DNA of 64,000 bases, taken from the NCBI RefSeq assembly GCF_958979055.1, contig NC_084891.1, forward strand, positions 23,934,001-23,998,000, written 5' to 3'. The first letter of the stretch is position 1. Each line of letters begins with the position of its first letter. Made by a program: the position numbers and the translations under genes. This document shows positions 23,522-36,400 of the stretch, piece after piece. The DNA comes from Alnus glutinosa (taxonomy: Eukaryota; Streptophyta; Magnoliopsida; Fagales; Betulaceae). Below the pieces are notes generated by a model. That model worked only from the letters and a program-made list of their open reading frames with translations, had not been told where the DNA came from and searched no databases.

Positions 23522-24397
23522 AGAGAAAACATAGATTTGAGGTGGTTCGGCCTATGACCTACATCCACATGTCAAAGCCTTTTCTTTAGCTACATCTTTC
23601 CTTGATTATTTGATTGTATACAAGACTATTTATAGATAAATAGTACGTCTGAACATTACAAATCTCTTATACTTCTACATTAACAACAATAAATCTAATT
23701 TATCATCTTATAACTCTTATCTCTTGAGTGCTTGTAACTCTTATCTCAGTAGGCATACACTATATCTCAATCCCACCGCCGAAGGCCTTCTATTTTCATA
23801 CAGTCTCTTCCTTCATAGCTCCTCTTCGTAACTCCTCATATTATATGAAAGTAAGAAATTTTTGGCGATTTTTCATTCGAACCAAACGCTAGATATATAA
23901 TGTCTTTCTAATCATTTTCAGGGTTGCAAACAAACAGCAAAAATACCCACTTTTTTCTGAAAAATATTTTTAACTGAAAACATTTTTTTGATAAAAAAAT
24001 ATTTTACACCCAAACAAACGGCAAAGTATATTTGATTTTACTTGAAGTGGTAACATATACACATGTACATGTAAATTCTGCGCGCTAATCATTTTCTCTG
24101 CGACCAAATTGTGGATTATCGTTTGGTTGCCAATCTGAGTTAGTGAATCATCTAGAACTACGACAATCAAATCACTTCTAAACATACCCATTTGGTGAGT
24201 TGTCTATTATTAGTACTAAATTATTCAAAGAGAAACCAGCGGCTGGAGGGTGTGGTACGACATGACATTCAATTTTCAACATATATAGACCCGATTTCAT
24301 AATATCTTCATCTGATTTTTCATCGTTTAATGAATCATTACTTCAAAGAGAAGAAATTGAGTAGAAGTATGTCACGAACCTAAATATTAAATCCGTA
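23522..24397. other. Intergenic AT-rich DNA
   Basis: No gene is seen. It contains a possible hAT-MITE remnant at about 23850-24025 (AACCAAACG at one end, CCCAAACAAACGGCA at the other). Confidence 0.4.
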
Positions 24398-25494
24398 CAC
24401 TCCAAAAAAAAAAACCTCAATTATTGACAGTTTTTTTTTTCAAACGGTTTTAAAAACTGTCTATAATTAAATTTTTACAAACGGTTTTTTGAAAACTGTC
24501 CGTAAAAAAATAAATTACGACGGTTTTAATAAAACCGTCTGTAAGTTTAGATGAACCGTCTGGAAATGTAAATTTCCTAGCGGTTTTAATGAAACCGTCT
24601 GCAATTTGATTTTTAAAAAGGAGTACTCCGCACCACTCATCGAAAATACCACTCATCCATATTCCATGTCATCGATCCGCACCACAAAATAAAGTTTACA
24701 TCTCAACCGTCTCTTTCAAATTTATCAACGACTCATAACACCCCAAAATCACACAATCTCTCTTTACTTTATTCACAGACTTGGTCAAAGAATTCCCAAG
24801 AGGCAGGGTGCACAGGTCTCGTTTTTCTTCTTCTCTCTCCGGTCGGCGAGTACTAAAGACAGGCGATGGGATTTAGACGGAACGACGGGATCGGGACGAC
24901 AGGAACGGAACGGAGGGAGAGTGCCCGAGATGGAGTGCCGAATCTGTCAAACCCACGCACACTGGCCGATCTGGCGAGGTCGTTGGGGTTTCCGTCCGAA
25001 ACCGGCTCTAGGTCGTTTTGGGTTGGTGCTAACGGGTTGGTAATTGGGGTGGGTTTCCATGTTTCTAGGTTGTTTTATAATTTCAATGGTTATTTGATTT
25101 GGGTTATGGAGTTTTGAAATTCATTATTGATTGATTGAGGTACACCCTTTGTTTGTTTTGATTATTTGAGGTACTATATTTTTTGGTTGATTGGTGAAAG
25201 GGGGGGTGTTTGCTGTGGCTGTGGTTGTTGGGTTGTGCAATGAGGGAGGAGATATGGGCTACCACTTGTCTCTCTTAGTTTCTCTCGGAGTGGAAGAGAA
25301 ACAGAGGAAGATGTCTAGCTTCGATGGGGGTTTGGTGCAGATGAACGGTTGGATTGTGGATGGTCGCAACCGGGACTAATTTTCGGTGGATATTTCCGGA
25401 CTCCAGTAGAACATAGAAGTTTTGAGTCTTTGACCGCTGGACAATAATAATAATTATTATTATTATATTAAAAAAAAATAGTAATAATTCTAAT

Positions 25495-25536
<42 letters not shown>

Positions 25537-25786
25537 TATTTTAAAAAAATAACAAATTCTAGACGGTTTTGGGCAAAACCTTTCAGAATTTTTCTAAACT
25601 GTTTTGCCCAAATCGTCTGTAATTGCGGATAGTTTGGCCCAAACCGTCCATAACCCGAATTAACGACACATTTTCTTGGACGGTTTGAAACCGTCTAGAA
25701 AAAACCGTCTTGACCTTTTTTTGTACGGTTTTTTGCAATTTCTGGACAGTTTGAAACGATCCAGAATTCTTGAAATTTTTGTAATG
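24398..25786. mobile_element. Non-autonomous CACTA (En/Spm) element, about 1.39 kb
   Basis: The left end CACTCCAAAAAA (24398) and the right end TTTTTGTAATG (25776-25786) are inverted copies of a CACTA terminus, slightly decayed. Both ends carry dense subterminal repeats of AACCGTC/GACGGTT (about 24450-24605 and 25560-25740), the transposase-binding arrangement typical of this superfamily. Flanking triplets GTA/ATA allow a diverged 3-bp duplication. No transposase is present. The interior (about 24700-25380) is GC-richer and starts like a gene leader with an open stretch from 24866. It could be captured host DNA, but I do not recognise it. An ATAATAATA run lies at 25500-25535. Confidence 0.72.
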
Positions 25787-28621
25787 ATAACGGAATAAAT
25801 TAGGTTCTTAGAGGGAACCTAGACCTTTTGATAAACACGTAGTTTGTGAATAAACTTTCATTGATTAAATTGTCATACGGCATCTATGTCATTTTATAGA
25901 GAGCATTACAACTTATTTTAGGAAAATAATTGTTATAGAATAATGCATAAAATGAGGAGATTGCAATAATATGCCATCATTATGATTATGAAAAATATTA
26001 GAAGAATAATATTAAGGGACATATCATGGGAATATTATGGAGAATATTTTGGAAATCCTATCAATTAGGCCGATTGAGAATATTGGACTTCGTAGGACTG
26101 TAAGAATGTGATGAATAAGTCGAGTGGCAATCATCCTTTATCCTTCCAATTTGGTATGTTGACATGCTATAACATGGATTAATATAATTATTCAGTAATT
26201 AATATGTGAGTCTGAGTGCAGTGCCTTTGACAATAGAGAGACGTAGGGCCCCTAAGAGTCACAAATTAAAGCAAGGGGAAAGATCGAGGGGCAGAGACAG
26301 AAACAGACAGTATGGGACGGAGAATCCTAGAAAGTGATGCTTTCTTTTTTCTTTTTCTGCTTAGCTTGCAAAATCATTGCCACTGAAGTGTTGCCCCTCT
26401 TTAATCTTCATGTGGGGAAGTGGGTGATTAGGCTTCATTATAGTTCCAATAGAACAGTAATCAGGTTTCTCGCATTTGCAATAAAACAGTACGGATCAGG
26501 TGTTGTACTTAGCGAACAAATTGAAGGAAATTTGGCTTTGGTTGCATCCTTTTAGGCAGGTAATCATGTCTCACTGTCGTATGATTCTATCTGCATAAAC
26601 AATGATTACTTGCCATCAGTAGTTTTTGGAGAAAGCTATCTGATCATCATTATGAATCATGACTTCCCATTTATTTCTTATAATTGGGGGTCTCCCTCGA
26701 TCTTATATAATATTGTTTCAACTCCTTCATTGGCGATTTAATTGTGAAGAAACATCATCAGAACAGTAAAACTTTGTCCACTTGATCTGTATCAAAGTTG
26801 ATGAGAAGTGGCACAATATTACACATTCCAGAGAAAGAGATGAATAAAACGTGCTTTCACTGGAAGTGGGAATATGGGGTTCATGTTTGCAGATAGATGC
26901 AAAGAAAAAGAAGAAACTTTTATGGATTGAGTGCCAAAGAAGAAAAGCACTATGTGGGGGGGTCCTTTTACGCGTTAACCTTCACTCATGCAGGTGTTAT
27001 TGTCCACTATATGTGATTTCAGTTAATAGACCTCACGCATGCATTCAAGCAGTCTCAACATCTGTATTCAAATTATGCATTAATTAACAGATAGAAGGGA
27101 AGAATACAATTAAGGAAGAGAACTATTGAGAGCTAGGAAGGTAGGAAAGAGATTCAATGGAGCCTGTAACTAATTAAGTGACAGGGAAGCTCATTGGGCA
27201 ATATTGTGGGCAGATCTGTGAATTATCTTTTCAGACTAACCACAGACTGAAAAGAGTTGAGTTATAATTGCATAGACAATCTATCAGATCAATTGTAGAT
27301 CAAAGGGGCACACATAATTATGAGTAAAAGATGGAATTAAATGGCCAGCTGGGTTGTGTCATATTTATGCATGACTAAAATTTTTCTACACATCCTCTCA
27401 CTGTTGAGTTAGAGAGCTTGATGCATGTACATACTTTTCATAAATGGAGGCATTCTTATTACTGCTGCATTAAGGTGATTGTATTGCCGGGCTTTTGAGA
27501 AGCACAAATTTATCCTCAACGCATATGGAGAACATTGTTCTGTAAAGACAGGTTAGCTACCCGTTTGCTCATAGGGAAAAATAATAATATATGCTTCTCT
27601 TCACATCTATTTATCACACTAATTGTACATCGGCTGACGTAATATGTTATAAATAGTTGACATGATTAGAATTTCGTAAGTTTTAGAGTGGGCAGATAGA
27701 TAAGAGTTGGTGTGCAGTCTAGAGAGAAAGAAATGCACTCTTGTGGAAGAATAGGGAAAAGTGGGTTTGCAGCTTTAAGTACTTCTCCCCCCCTTTTCTT
27801 TAGTAGGTAGTCAGTGCAAGTTGGGGCATTTGTGCCTTTCTTTTCTTTTCTGAGCAGTTGGGGCATTTTTGCTTGTAGGCCATTCAACTGGACAATTTAC
27901 TTACATGCTTAGGGTAGAAAAGGCATCTTAATTAATTAGTAATGAAAAGTTGATGATGGATCCTGGTATTAGCCGTCAAGCTATCGAATAACTTGATATA
28001 AGTATGCATTTAATATTTGGTGATGGATATTCACCGGTCCATTTCATATTTCAGATTAAATTTCACCGATTTAATGGCGAATATGTTGCCATATGGCCGG
28101 GGACGAAGCCAGAATTTTAAGAACATGTACACCATTAGATACTACGGAATAAAATCTTGAGCGTAAAATGAATTCTTTTATTTAACTTAAAATGAAAAAG
28201 ATGCTATTCCATCTAAAATAATAATTGTAATTAGAAATGTAGGGGTTTGGGGTAGGAAGGAGTTTGTTGGGTTTGATATCCCACTGGTAGAAAGGCAGTT
28301 AGCCAGTGTGGCTTAGGATTAACTTAAAGATATTGAATTAGTTGCTAAACCTAAAAGATGGGATCGGAGGATGATTGTCCTTTTCACTTTTATAAGATTC
28401 AAAGTTTGTTAGCCTTTGGTTGTTGCTGACGCTAAGTGACTTTGTTATACTTGTTTAATTAGGTGGTGGCATCATTCTTAATCTTCTCATAACGTAATTA
28501 TACTAATTAAAGAAATAGCAAATTAGCACGCATATGTTATTGGTCAATAATCGCCCATCAACCCAAAAAAAAAAAAAAGAAAAAAAATCATTATAATCAT
28601 AGATTTTCTAAGATAATTGTT
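25787..28621. other. Long intergenic stretch, no gene recognised
   Basis: Ordinary-complexity DNA of about 2.8 kb. Several short open stretches (26334-26555, 26851-27087, 27666-27887) have no recognisable protein content. There is no tRNA, rRNA or transposon protein. A noncoding transcript cannot be ruled out. Confidence 0.4.
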
Positions 28622-28679
28622 TCTAGGTGTTATAATCTTTTTTTTTTCTTTTTTTTTTTGACATCTAGGTGTTATAATC
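28622..28679. repeat. Minute poly(A)-tail insertion with 16-bp target duplication
   Basis: TCTAGGTGTTATAATC occurs at 28622-28637 and 28664-28679. The 26 bases between are a T-run (one C inside) ending GACA, that is TGTC plus an A-tail on the minus strand. Confidence 0.7.
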
Positions 28680-28770
28680 GACAAGAATGAGTTTGTTGAG
28701 GTATTAGATAGTGTAACACTAACTACGATTTAAACTTAACCTAAAAAGAATAGCATTATAATATTTGGCT

Positions 28771-28932
28771 ATGAGATATGATACATTGTCACTTCAAGTT
28801 ACAACTCTTGACTATATTTGCTCACGTGACAACTTTTACTTTTATTTTTATTTTTATAGAAAAAAAAAAACCCTAAATCTAATTAGAGTTGTGTCCTAAG
28901 GTGGCAAAATATCATATCTCTTTGGCTATTAT

Positions 28933-28969
<37 letters not shown>

Positions 28970-29148
28970 ATGATATTTTACTACTTCAAAACACAACTCT
29001 TGACCACCTTACCACATCCCATGTGGCAAAGTGGTCCCTTAGCTAGCTTTAAGATTTTCTTTTAAAAAAAATAAAAAATAAAAATAAAAGTTACCACGTG
29101 GGCAAATGTGATTAGGAATTGTATCTTGAGGTGACAATGTATTATGTC
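28771..29148. mobile_element. Nested pair of related MITEs
   Basis: The outer arms are 28771-28858 and 29068-29148. The left arm reads GATACATTGTCACTTCAAG and the right arm reversed reads AATACATTGTCACCTCAAG, continuing for about 75 bases. Inside is a second inverted pair: GAGTTGTGTCCTAAGGTGGC (from about 28886), and the reverse complement of ATGATATTTTACTACTTC through CACAACTC (about 28970-29001). A long T-run lies at the centre. The inner arms resemble the outer ones, so one copy seems to have inserted into another of its family. Confidence 0.62.
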
Positions 29149-29252
29149 TTTTTTTTTTTTGAGGGGTTAATTTGGATTGAAAAAACACATCCAACTTAGC
29201 TTTTTCAATTCGATTTTTTTTTTTACATATTTTAAAAGCATATTAATTAGAA

Positions 29253-29339
29253 GAGTAATGTTACTCTTCACACTATATCACACTGACTGATGTAACGTGT
29301 TTTAAGTGACCGAATGAGTATGAAGAATAACATTACTCT
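29253..29339. mobile_element. Short MITE (about 87 bp)
   Basis: The left end GAGTAATGTTACTCTTCACAC and the reversed right end GAGTAATGTTATTCTTCATAC match closely. The two halves form a hairpin. There is no coding capacity. Confidence 0.55.
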
Positions 29340-30401
29340 ATTCAAAAATATTTTCATGTCATAATTGATTTTTTTTTTTTTCGTACTTGTTTTTTTCTCC
29401 CATAATAATGTCTACAATGTATAGTGAGAAAAAAGAAAAAAAGAAAAAAAGAAAAAAAAAAAAGGTATGAAAGCAACCATTCATAGAATCATAATATCAA
29501 AATAGACATGCCATATTCTTTTAATTTTCCTCTTCATAACAACATCACAATATTAACTATTAAGTATATCATCATCTCATACATTTATTTTTGTTAAGCT
29601 TGATGTGTGCCGTAGATTGGATGGCCATGGACTATAATCATGACTAATCATTTCTTCAAATTAACATTAGATTGATTCAATTTGGGGCGCTTTGGTCTGA
29701 ATCAGACTTTAAAGCAAAAGCTAAAACGGCTATTTTTAATTTCTTTCCCCAAAAGAAAAAAATTAATAATAATAATTTAAATTCCAGTGTCGTTTGCGTA
29801 ACGTCTCTCCGAAGATTCACACTCCACGACATCCCACTCCACGCCCACGGGTCTCCTTGCAATCTTTTCGGATGGGATTTGCTTTGCTCGTGTGCCGTGC
29901 AAACGACTAAAACCTCTCACTAAAACCCCACCAAAACACTTAACCACATTTACATAAATACCCTTCACCTACACACGTTGCGTTTTGAACACGCGAGTTG
30001 CCAATTTTTATAAACTGCGCGAGTAGTGATTTCATTCTTGTGATTTAAAAAAGTAAAAGAATTTAGTTAAAATCTCCGGCCCAAGCACCGTTCCTTAGTA
30101 TGACAGTTATGCTCTCAAATCTCGCCTAAACACTTTCCCAGTCGCTCTCTCGCCGGCGATACTAACGGTCATATTTCCGGTCAATTTGTCTCTTTAAAAT
30201 TTTTTACTACAATAAAGCCTCTCTGATAACCTCATCAAGATTTGGCTCGCACTCGCTCTCTCTAATTCTTTCTTCTTCTACTCTCTCTCTCTCTCTGTGT
30301 CGCTCGGTTTCCAATCCAAGCTTGCAGGTTTCGGCTGCTGGTATATGAGAGCTGAGGAGACTTGGAAGAATGAGATTGGGGTTGATTTTGGGATATTGAA
30401 G
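29340..30401 (+). promoter_or_regulatory. Upstream region and 5' UTR of the QWRF gene
   Basis: This spacer becomes GC-richer after 29780 and runs into a pyrimidine-rich leader with a CT microsatellite at 30280-30296. An in-frame upstream ATG at 30345 would add 19 residues (MRAEETWKNEIGVDFGILK) before the family-typical MVAAVS start. No other gene is seen. Confidence 0.5.
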
Positions 30402-33400
30402 ATGGTAGCTGCTGTGTCCACGGCGTTGAACCCGAAAACAACGACCCGCGGTGGGCCTCTGCAAAACCCTACAAGGCCACCTCTGTTGCCCTCCGAGCCC
30501 GACAATGGCATCGCTCCTCACCGCAGGCCCAAAGCCCGAGAAGTCACTTCTCGCTACATGTCCTCCTCCTCGTCCTCCTCTTCTTCTACTTCTACTTCTT
30601 CTTCGGCTTCGAATTCTCGACGATGTCCATCGCCGTCGGTTTCGAGAACGGCTACGATGACGCCGATGCCGTCGGTTTCGACTCTGGCGAAGCGGTCTCA
30701 GTCGGTGGAGCGGAGGCGGATGGCCACTCCGCGGCCTAATTCTCTGGATTTGAGAGCCAATGGTGAAGTGTCCGCGGCTCAGAAGCTGTTGTTCACATCG
30801 GCGAGGAGCTTATCGGTGTCGTTTCAGGGCGAGTCGTTCTCGCTCCAGGTCAGCAAGACGAAGTCGGCGCCGGCGCCGAGCGTGAGGAAGGGTACGCCGG
30901 AGAGGAGGAAGGCTACGACGCCGGCGAGAGCTGCCGATCATACCGAGAATTCGAGGCCGGTAACGGATCAGCAGCGATGGCCTGGGAGGTTAAGGCAACC
31001 GAATTGTATGAGTCGGAGCTTGGATTTCACCAACGAGAGGAAAAAGGTCGATGGATCCGCCGGTAGTGTGGTTAGGGCATTGCAAAATTCAACGGTGGAC
31101 GTTAGCGCGAGACTTTGTTCGGAATCGGAGAAGGCAGTTGAGCTTGCTGTTGAGGGCGATTCAGGCATAGTTGCTTCTGATACCGAAAGCGTCTCTTCTG
31201 ATAGTACTTCTGGAGCACAGGACTGTGGTGGTGGTGATGGTGGAGCACAAGGGCAGCGTTGTGGGCCTCGTGGGATAGTAGTCCCGGCGAGGTTTTGGCA
31301 AGAGACTAACAACCGGTTGCGGCGCCAACCAGAGCCCTGCTCGGTGTCAACGGCAAAGACTGTTGGCACCAAAACTATGGCCCCTCCTCCACCAAAGCTT
31401 ATTGCGCCCAAGAAGTTGTCCATTGATAGTCCAGTATCTTCCCCCCGAGGGGTTGCAAATAGCAGGGGACAATTGTCTCCTGTTCGAGGGGCGGCTCGGC
31501 CAGCGTCACCGAGTAAGCTTGGACCATCGTCGCCGTTGAGGGGAATGAGCCCGTCTCAAATGCGGAATTCGGTGGCTGGTACACCCAATAGTAGTTGGAG
31601 CAACACGCCGTCGATTTTAAGTTTTGCTGTTGATGTTCGGAGAGGGAGGATTGGGGACAACCGGATGGTTGATGCGCATTTGTTGAGGATCTTTCATAAC
31701 CGTTTCTTGCAATGGCGTTTTGTGAATGCTAGAGCTGGTGCTGCCCTCTCTGCGCAGAGGTCGAATGCAGAGGTATAGGTCCTGAACTTAATCCTGAGCT
31801 GATGTTGATTGTATTATATTTCTATTTTCTCTGTTGCTACATTGTTCTTTCAATGGTGGTCTTTTTTTGTTGAATGTGGAAATTCAATTATCAGTTGATA
31901 CATGGTGTAATTTTCCTTTTTGTTGTTGTGTTTTCCATAAAAATTTATTTTGTTTTTGTGGTTCATCATTAGGATTCTTTTGCTTGCAAAAACTATTGAT
32001 TACTTAAAATATAGTGTGGCATTGATTTCATGTTCTGGTACCCACGGAAAGTATAAGCTGTACCATATTATGATCTGGTACCATGTTATCTTCAAAATGA
32101 AAAACTCATGATAAGGGGAGAAAGGATGCAGTATGAGGTAGGCGAGAAAAAGAGAATAGTATATGCAGTATGCTTGTTGAATGCTGGATAGATCAGATGA
32201 ATAAGGTGGGTCAAAAAAAAAAAAAGAACGAAAGAAAAAGTGTCTCGTGCAATACTTTGTGTGGAACTAGCAATGAGCATGGTGGAGTGGAGAGTTCAGT
32301 GGAGGCAAGGGAGGTCGAAGGTTAAAAAAGTTGAATGTGTAGGAGGGAGAATGATTGGTTTATAAGGAGAAGTTGCTCTGAGGAAGAAGTTGAAAGGTGT
32401 GTTCAATAGATTGATGCAGTAGGAATTGCAGGAGGCAAAGATTTGGGATATCTGGCTTAAAAAGAGCAGTCTTACAATTTTTTATACATCTTGCTATTAT
32501 TTGTTAAATGGTTGATCACATTGGTAGTTGGTGATAAATTTGTGAATGAGCAGTAAAGAGTGAAGAAATGGAATTGTTCAACATAAATGAAGCTTTTATT
32601 AATTTCATATGATTGAAGAAAAAAACAATTGTAATATCTGAACTCAGGTGGCTGGGGAGGGAAGTTGTTGTAGAGGGGATGATGGAAATGTAGAAGAGAA
32701 AGGAGACAAATTTCGTCCTGAGTTAGATAATGATGTGTTAACAAGGAGCAGCATGAATATTTTGTGCACTTCTGTTAAGAGTTAATATCAATTGTCAGTT
32801 TTGTAAAGGTGTGATTTCGAGAAGGGACTGAATGAATATTTTTTAGTTCCTTAAAATGTTATAGGCTGTACATATAGAGAGAAGATTACAGGCCAGTTTA
32901 AGTTTAGTTCATGGATAGATTACATGCAATTAAAGTAATTCTTGTTGAAATATTTGGTGGTTAATTTCTGTAGTGTTGCATTTGTATGATTATTTTTAGA
33001 GGAATAAGGCTCTAAACACAACTTTGTCTTGAAAAATGTTTTAGAGTGATGGAAAAACTTAGATTTTCTTAGGTTTCAAGCAGTGCTATCTATGATTGCA
33101 GAGAATAGATTTTGGGAATATGCAACCTGGAGATTCCATTAGTGTCTGAGTCAAAGGGGGCACATGCTGCTATGTTTTTTAGTTAGCATCTGGGTCGAAC
33201 ATGAAGTTAGCAAAGAGTAAGGGTTGAATAGTGATCAACAGTGGATTGACTAGTGATCTCAAAACTTCATGCTCTTATATTTTACTTATAACTGAATCAA
33301 CAGAACTGAGAATCACTTTGCAGTATTTGAGTCATTTAGTAAGTGGCCCTTATTAATAGCACCATATCAGTGACTCATCAGTAGCACTAGTTTCTCCAAA

Positions 33401-36400
33401 TTGATCCTTCATTAGAGCTGTTGAGTTTCATCTTGGTCTTATAGAAAGAGTAAAATTTTCAATTTCCTCTGATAACCAGCAATATGGAAGGCTTCATTTC
33501 AGAATAATCTTGTTATAATTACCATCAACTGTTGTGAGTACAAATTAGTTCTCCAAAATGCATGTTATCATTTTTGTTTTCACAAAATGGATCGATCTGC
33601 CCATGAACTGTTAATCTCCCTACCATTAACTTGACATTGTTCTTCTAAATTATGTGTTCCTATGGCCGGGGGGTTGGGGCGCGGTGCACTCCCTTCCCCT
33701 TGCGGCTTTTCAAATTCCTCCTTTATTGTAATGGCTTCACTATACTTAGCCTCTAAAGTTTCTAGATTAGGCCCCCTTATATTTTTTCTTTCCTTTCATT
33801 CTTTATTCGTTTTAGTTGCCCATAAGTATAAGAGAATCCTCCCTTACACCGTAAGAAAATCTTTTACTTCTTACTTTTCAAACTCTTTAATATAATCCAT
33901 ATAATATCATTAATGTTTTAATTTTTAAGCTTAAAACTATTGTCTACATACATGATTTTGATTAATCACTCCTCAGTAGGCCACATGTTCATGCTAGTGT
34001 GATATATATGGGGTCAATAAATTTGTGACAGATTGTCTTGCAACCCAGTCATTAGTTGTTCAGATAGGCTTCGGACATTAGCATCATATTGAAAATGTGC
34101 ATGAACAAATGGTAATCTGGTGATGATCGCATTCAATAGGTCTCGTTCTTTCACATTCCATGCATTATATGCATAGGTTGGGTCCTATGTAAGATGTATA
34201 TGCCACCATATTGTGTTATGTTCGTAGAAGATGCAAGCCAAAACCTTGGTGTTGTGCATATGTGTGTGGACCCCCCGGAAAAATTCTCTGTTTATGCCAA
34301 AGAACTCAAGCTATGTAGGATTTCCAAATATGCCATGGTTATATCTTGAAGACAAGATCTATGCCTGTTGAGGTGACATGCGCATGCACATGTGCTCGTG
34401 CACACAAACAGAGCATATGTTTATTTTCTTGTTTTGCTTGTCACTTTTTTAGTGTTTCGAATGTTTTACTTTTAGCTATTCAGTTTAACATCTCAAGTTA
34501 TTAAGAGCAATTTTCTTGTATTAATGTTTCTTTGTATCAGAGAAGCCTTTATAACGCACGAGTAACTACCTTAAAACTACGGGAATCTGTTAGAGCCAAG
34601 AGAACTGAGTTACAACTGCTGAAGCAAAGTTTGAAGCTAACTTCCATCCTAAAGGGGCAAGTAAGTTTTGTGACTACACTTTTCTTATGTATATAATCAA
34701 CTGTTAAATGTGCCTAAATGTCATTTACTGTTTAAGAGAATTGCCGTTGTCATTTAGTTTATTTTTAGTTTGGCTTATCCATGTTTTCCATAGTTGTTTG
34801 TGAATGATTCAGTTAATAGGTATGCAACTGGTATTGAATGATTTGATAAAATATGAATAATTGCTGGATGAGCTAGGGAAGCAAATTCTTACAAAACGGT
34901 CTATGATACACCTAATTCTCTCCTCGGTCATTGGCTTGAATGCAATTCTATAATTCACGCTTGCTTAAAAATGTTAACAACAGCTAACTCTTAGTTTTTT
35001 TTTTTAAAAAAAAAATCTCTCCCGTTGATGTCATGAAGATGTTGAGATGAGGCATGATTGTAAATAAGAGGGTTTGTTAGCACTGCTTTCTGTCTAAGTG
35101 TTGCATTTTGTTCTAATTATGCTTGATGAGTGCAGATGACATATTTGGAAGAGTGGGGTCTTGTGGACCAGGATTACTGCAGTTCTCTGTCAGGGGCTAC
35201 TGAAGCATTGAAGGCTAGCACTCTCCGCCTTCCAGTTGTTGCTGGGGCAAAGGTAAGCATTAACATCTCTGCTGCCAAAAAAGTTGTCATTATTTTGGCA
35301 ATAAAAATTTCATTTGGTTCTTTTGTTTCTACAGGCTGATGTCCAAAATGTGAAGGATGCTATTTGTTCAGCTCTTGATGTTTTGCAAGCTATGGCATCC
35401 TCAATCTGTTTATTGTTATCAAAGGTGATTTTTTTTTTTTTAATCCCGAGTTGTTCTATGGTTGTTGCATCTAATTTCTTCTTTAAGAGGGGGAAAAAAT
35501 AGAAAGATTTTATATGCAGGAATTTGCAAACATTGCATGTTGTATTAATTTTAAATGGAGCATAAGCTAAGCTGTGTGCATAGGTGGTGGTTGTGGTAGG
35601 TCTAAGGTTTGAAACTTGCCTAGCAAAAATGTTAAATACAATATAAAATCCCTAAGAAACTAATTTTATAGAATATGTCATGGTTGAAATAGTAGGTTAT
35701 AAAATAATCTGTTGCTTTCCCTAGTAATGGCATTAATCAGATCTCCATGGCCTTGGTGAAGATGTGAGCAACAGATAATTTTGTCCATGGAGATGTAATA
35801 ATTTGTTCATACATGACTGATTTATCCTCCTCTTATGGTCCTCATGGATTCTTTGAGTGAAGACCATTTTCTTCTCTGAGTGGGTGCTATAACTATAACC
35901 CTTGAGGTCACTTCCATCTAAATCCTATCTTCTTACTTCGTTGCGGCCTTGCGGGTGTTTCAGCTTTTCTGCCTTTTCACCCTCTTAATTAATGGCACCT
36001 CCACTTTTCCTCTTAACACACCCTCTCTTCAATTTATTCCTTATTATATCCTCCTCTTTTGGTCCTCATGGATTCTTATATCAGCAGATGTGGAGGTCAT
36101 TTACTTCGTTGTGGGTGTTTCAACTTTTCTGCTTTTCTTCTTTTAATTAATGGCACCTCCACTTTTCCTCGTATCTCTTCAATTTGTTCCTTATATCCTC
36201 CCCCCCGGGGAAGAAACTCTAATGTCATTCCGAAATAACACTAGACAATTCTAGTTTTTTTTTTTTCCTTTTTTTTATCTGTCTTTTTTATTTGTTTAAT
36301 TTGGTTAGATTGTTTTTTATTTTACATTTCAACTTGTGACATCTCCTGCAAAGGATTCCTTACAGCCAAATTGGAGTTATTTTTTTGATAAGTCCAAATT

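Noticed and set aside
24866..25379. Two open frames inside the CACTA element
   Set aside because: No family recognised and no splice structure. Kept only as possible captured DNA within the element, not as genes.
30968..31423. Minus-strand open frame of 151 codons
   Set aside because: A shadow of the GC-richer QWRF exon 1.
33662..33895. 77-codon open frame in the large QWRF intron
   Set aside because: No motif and no splice context. Probably chance within a repeat remnant.
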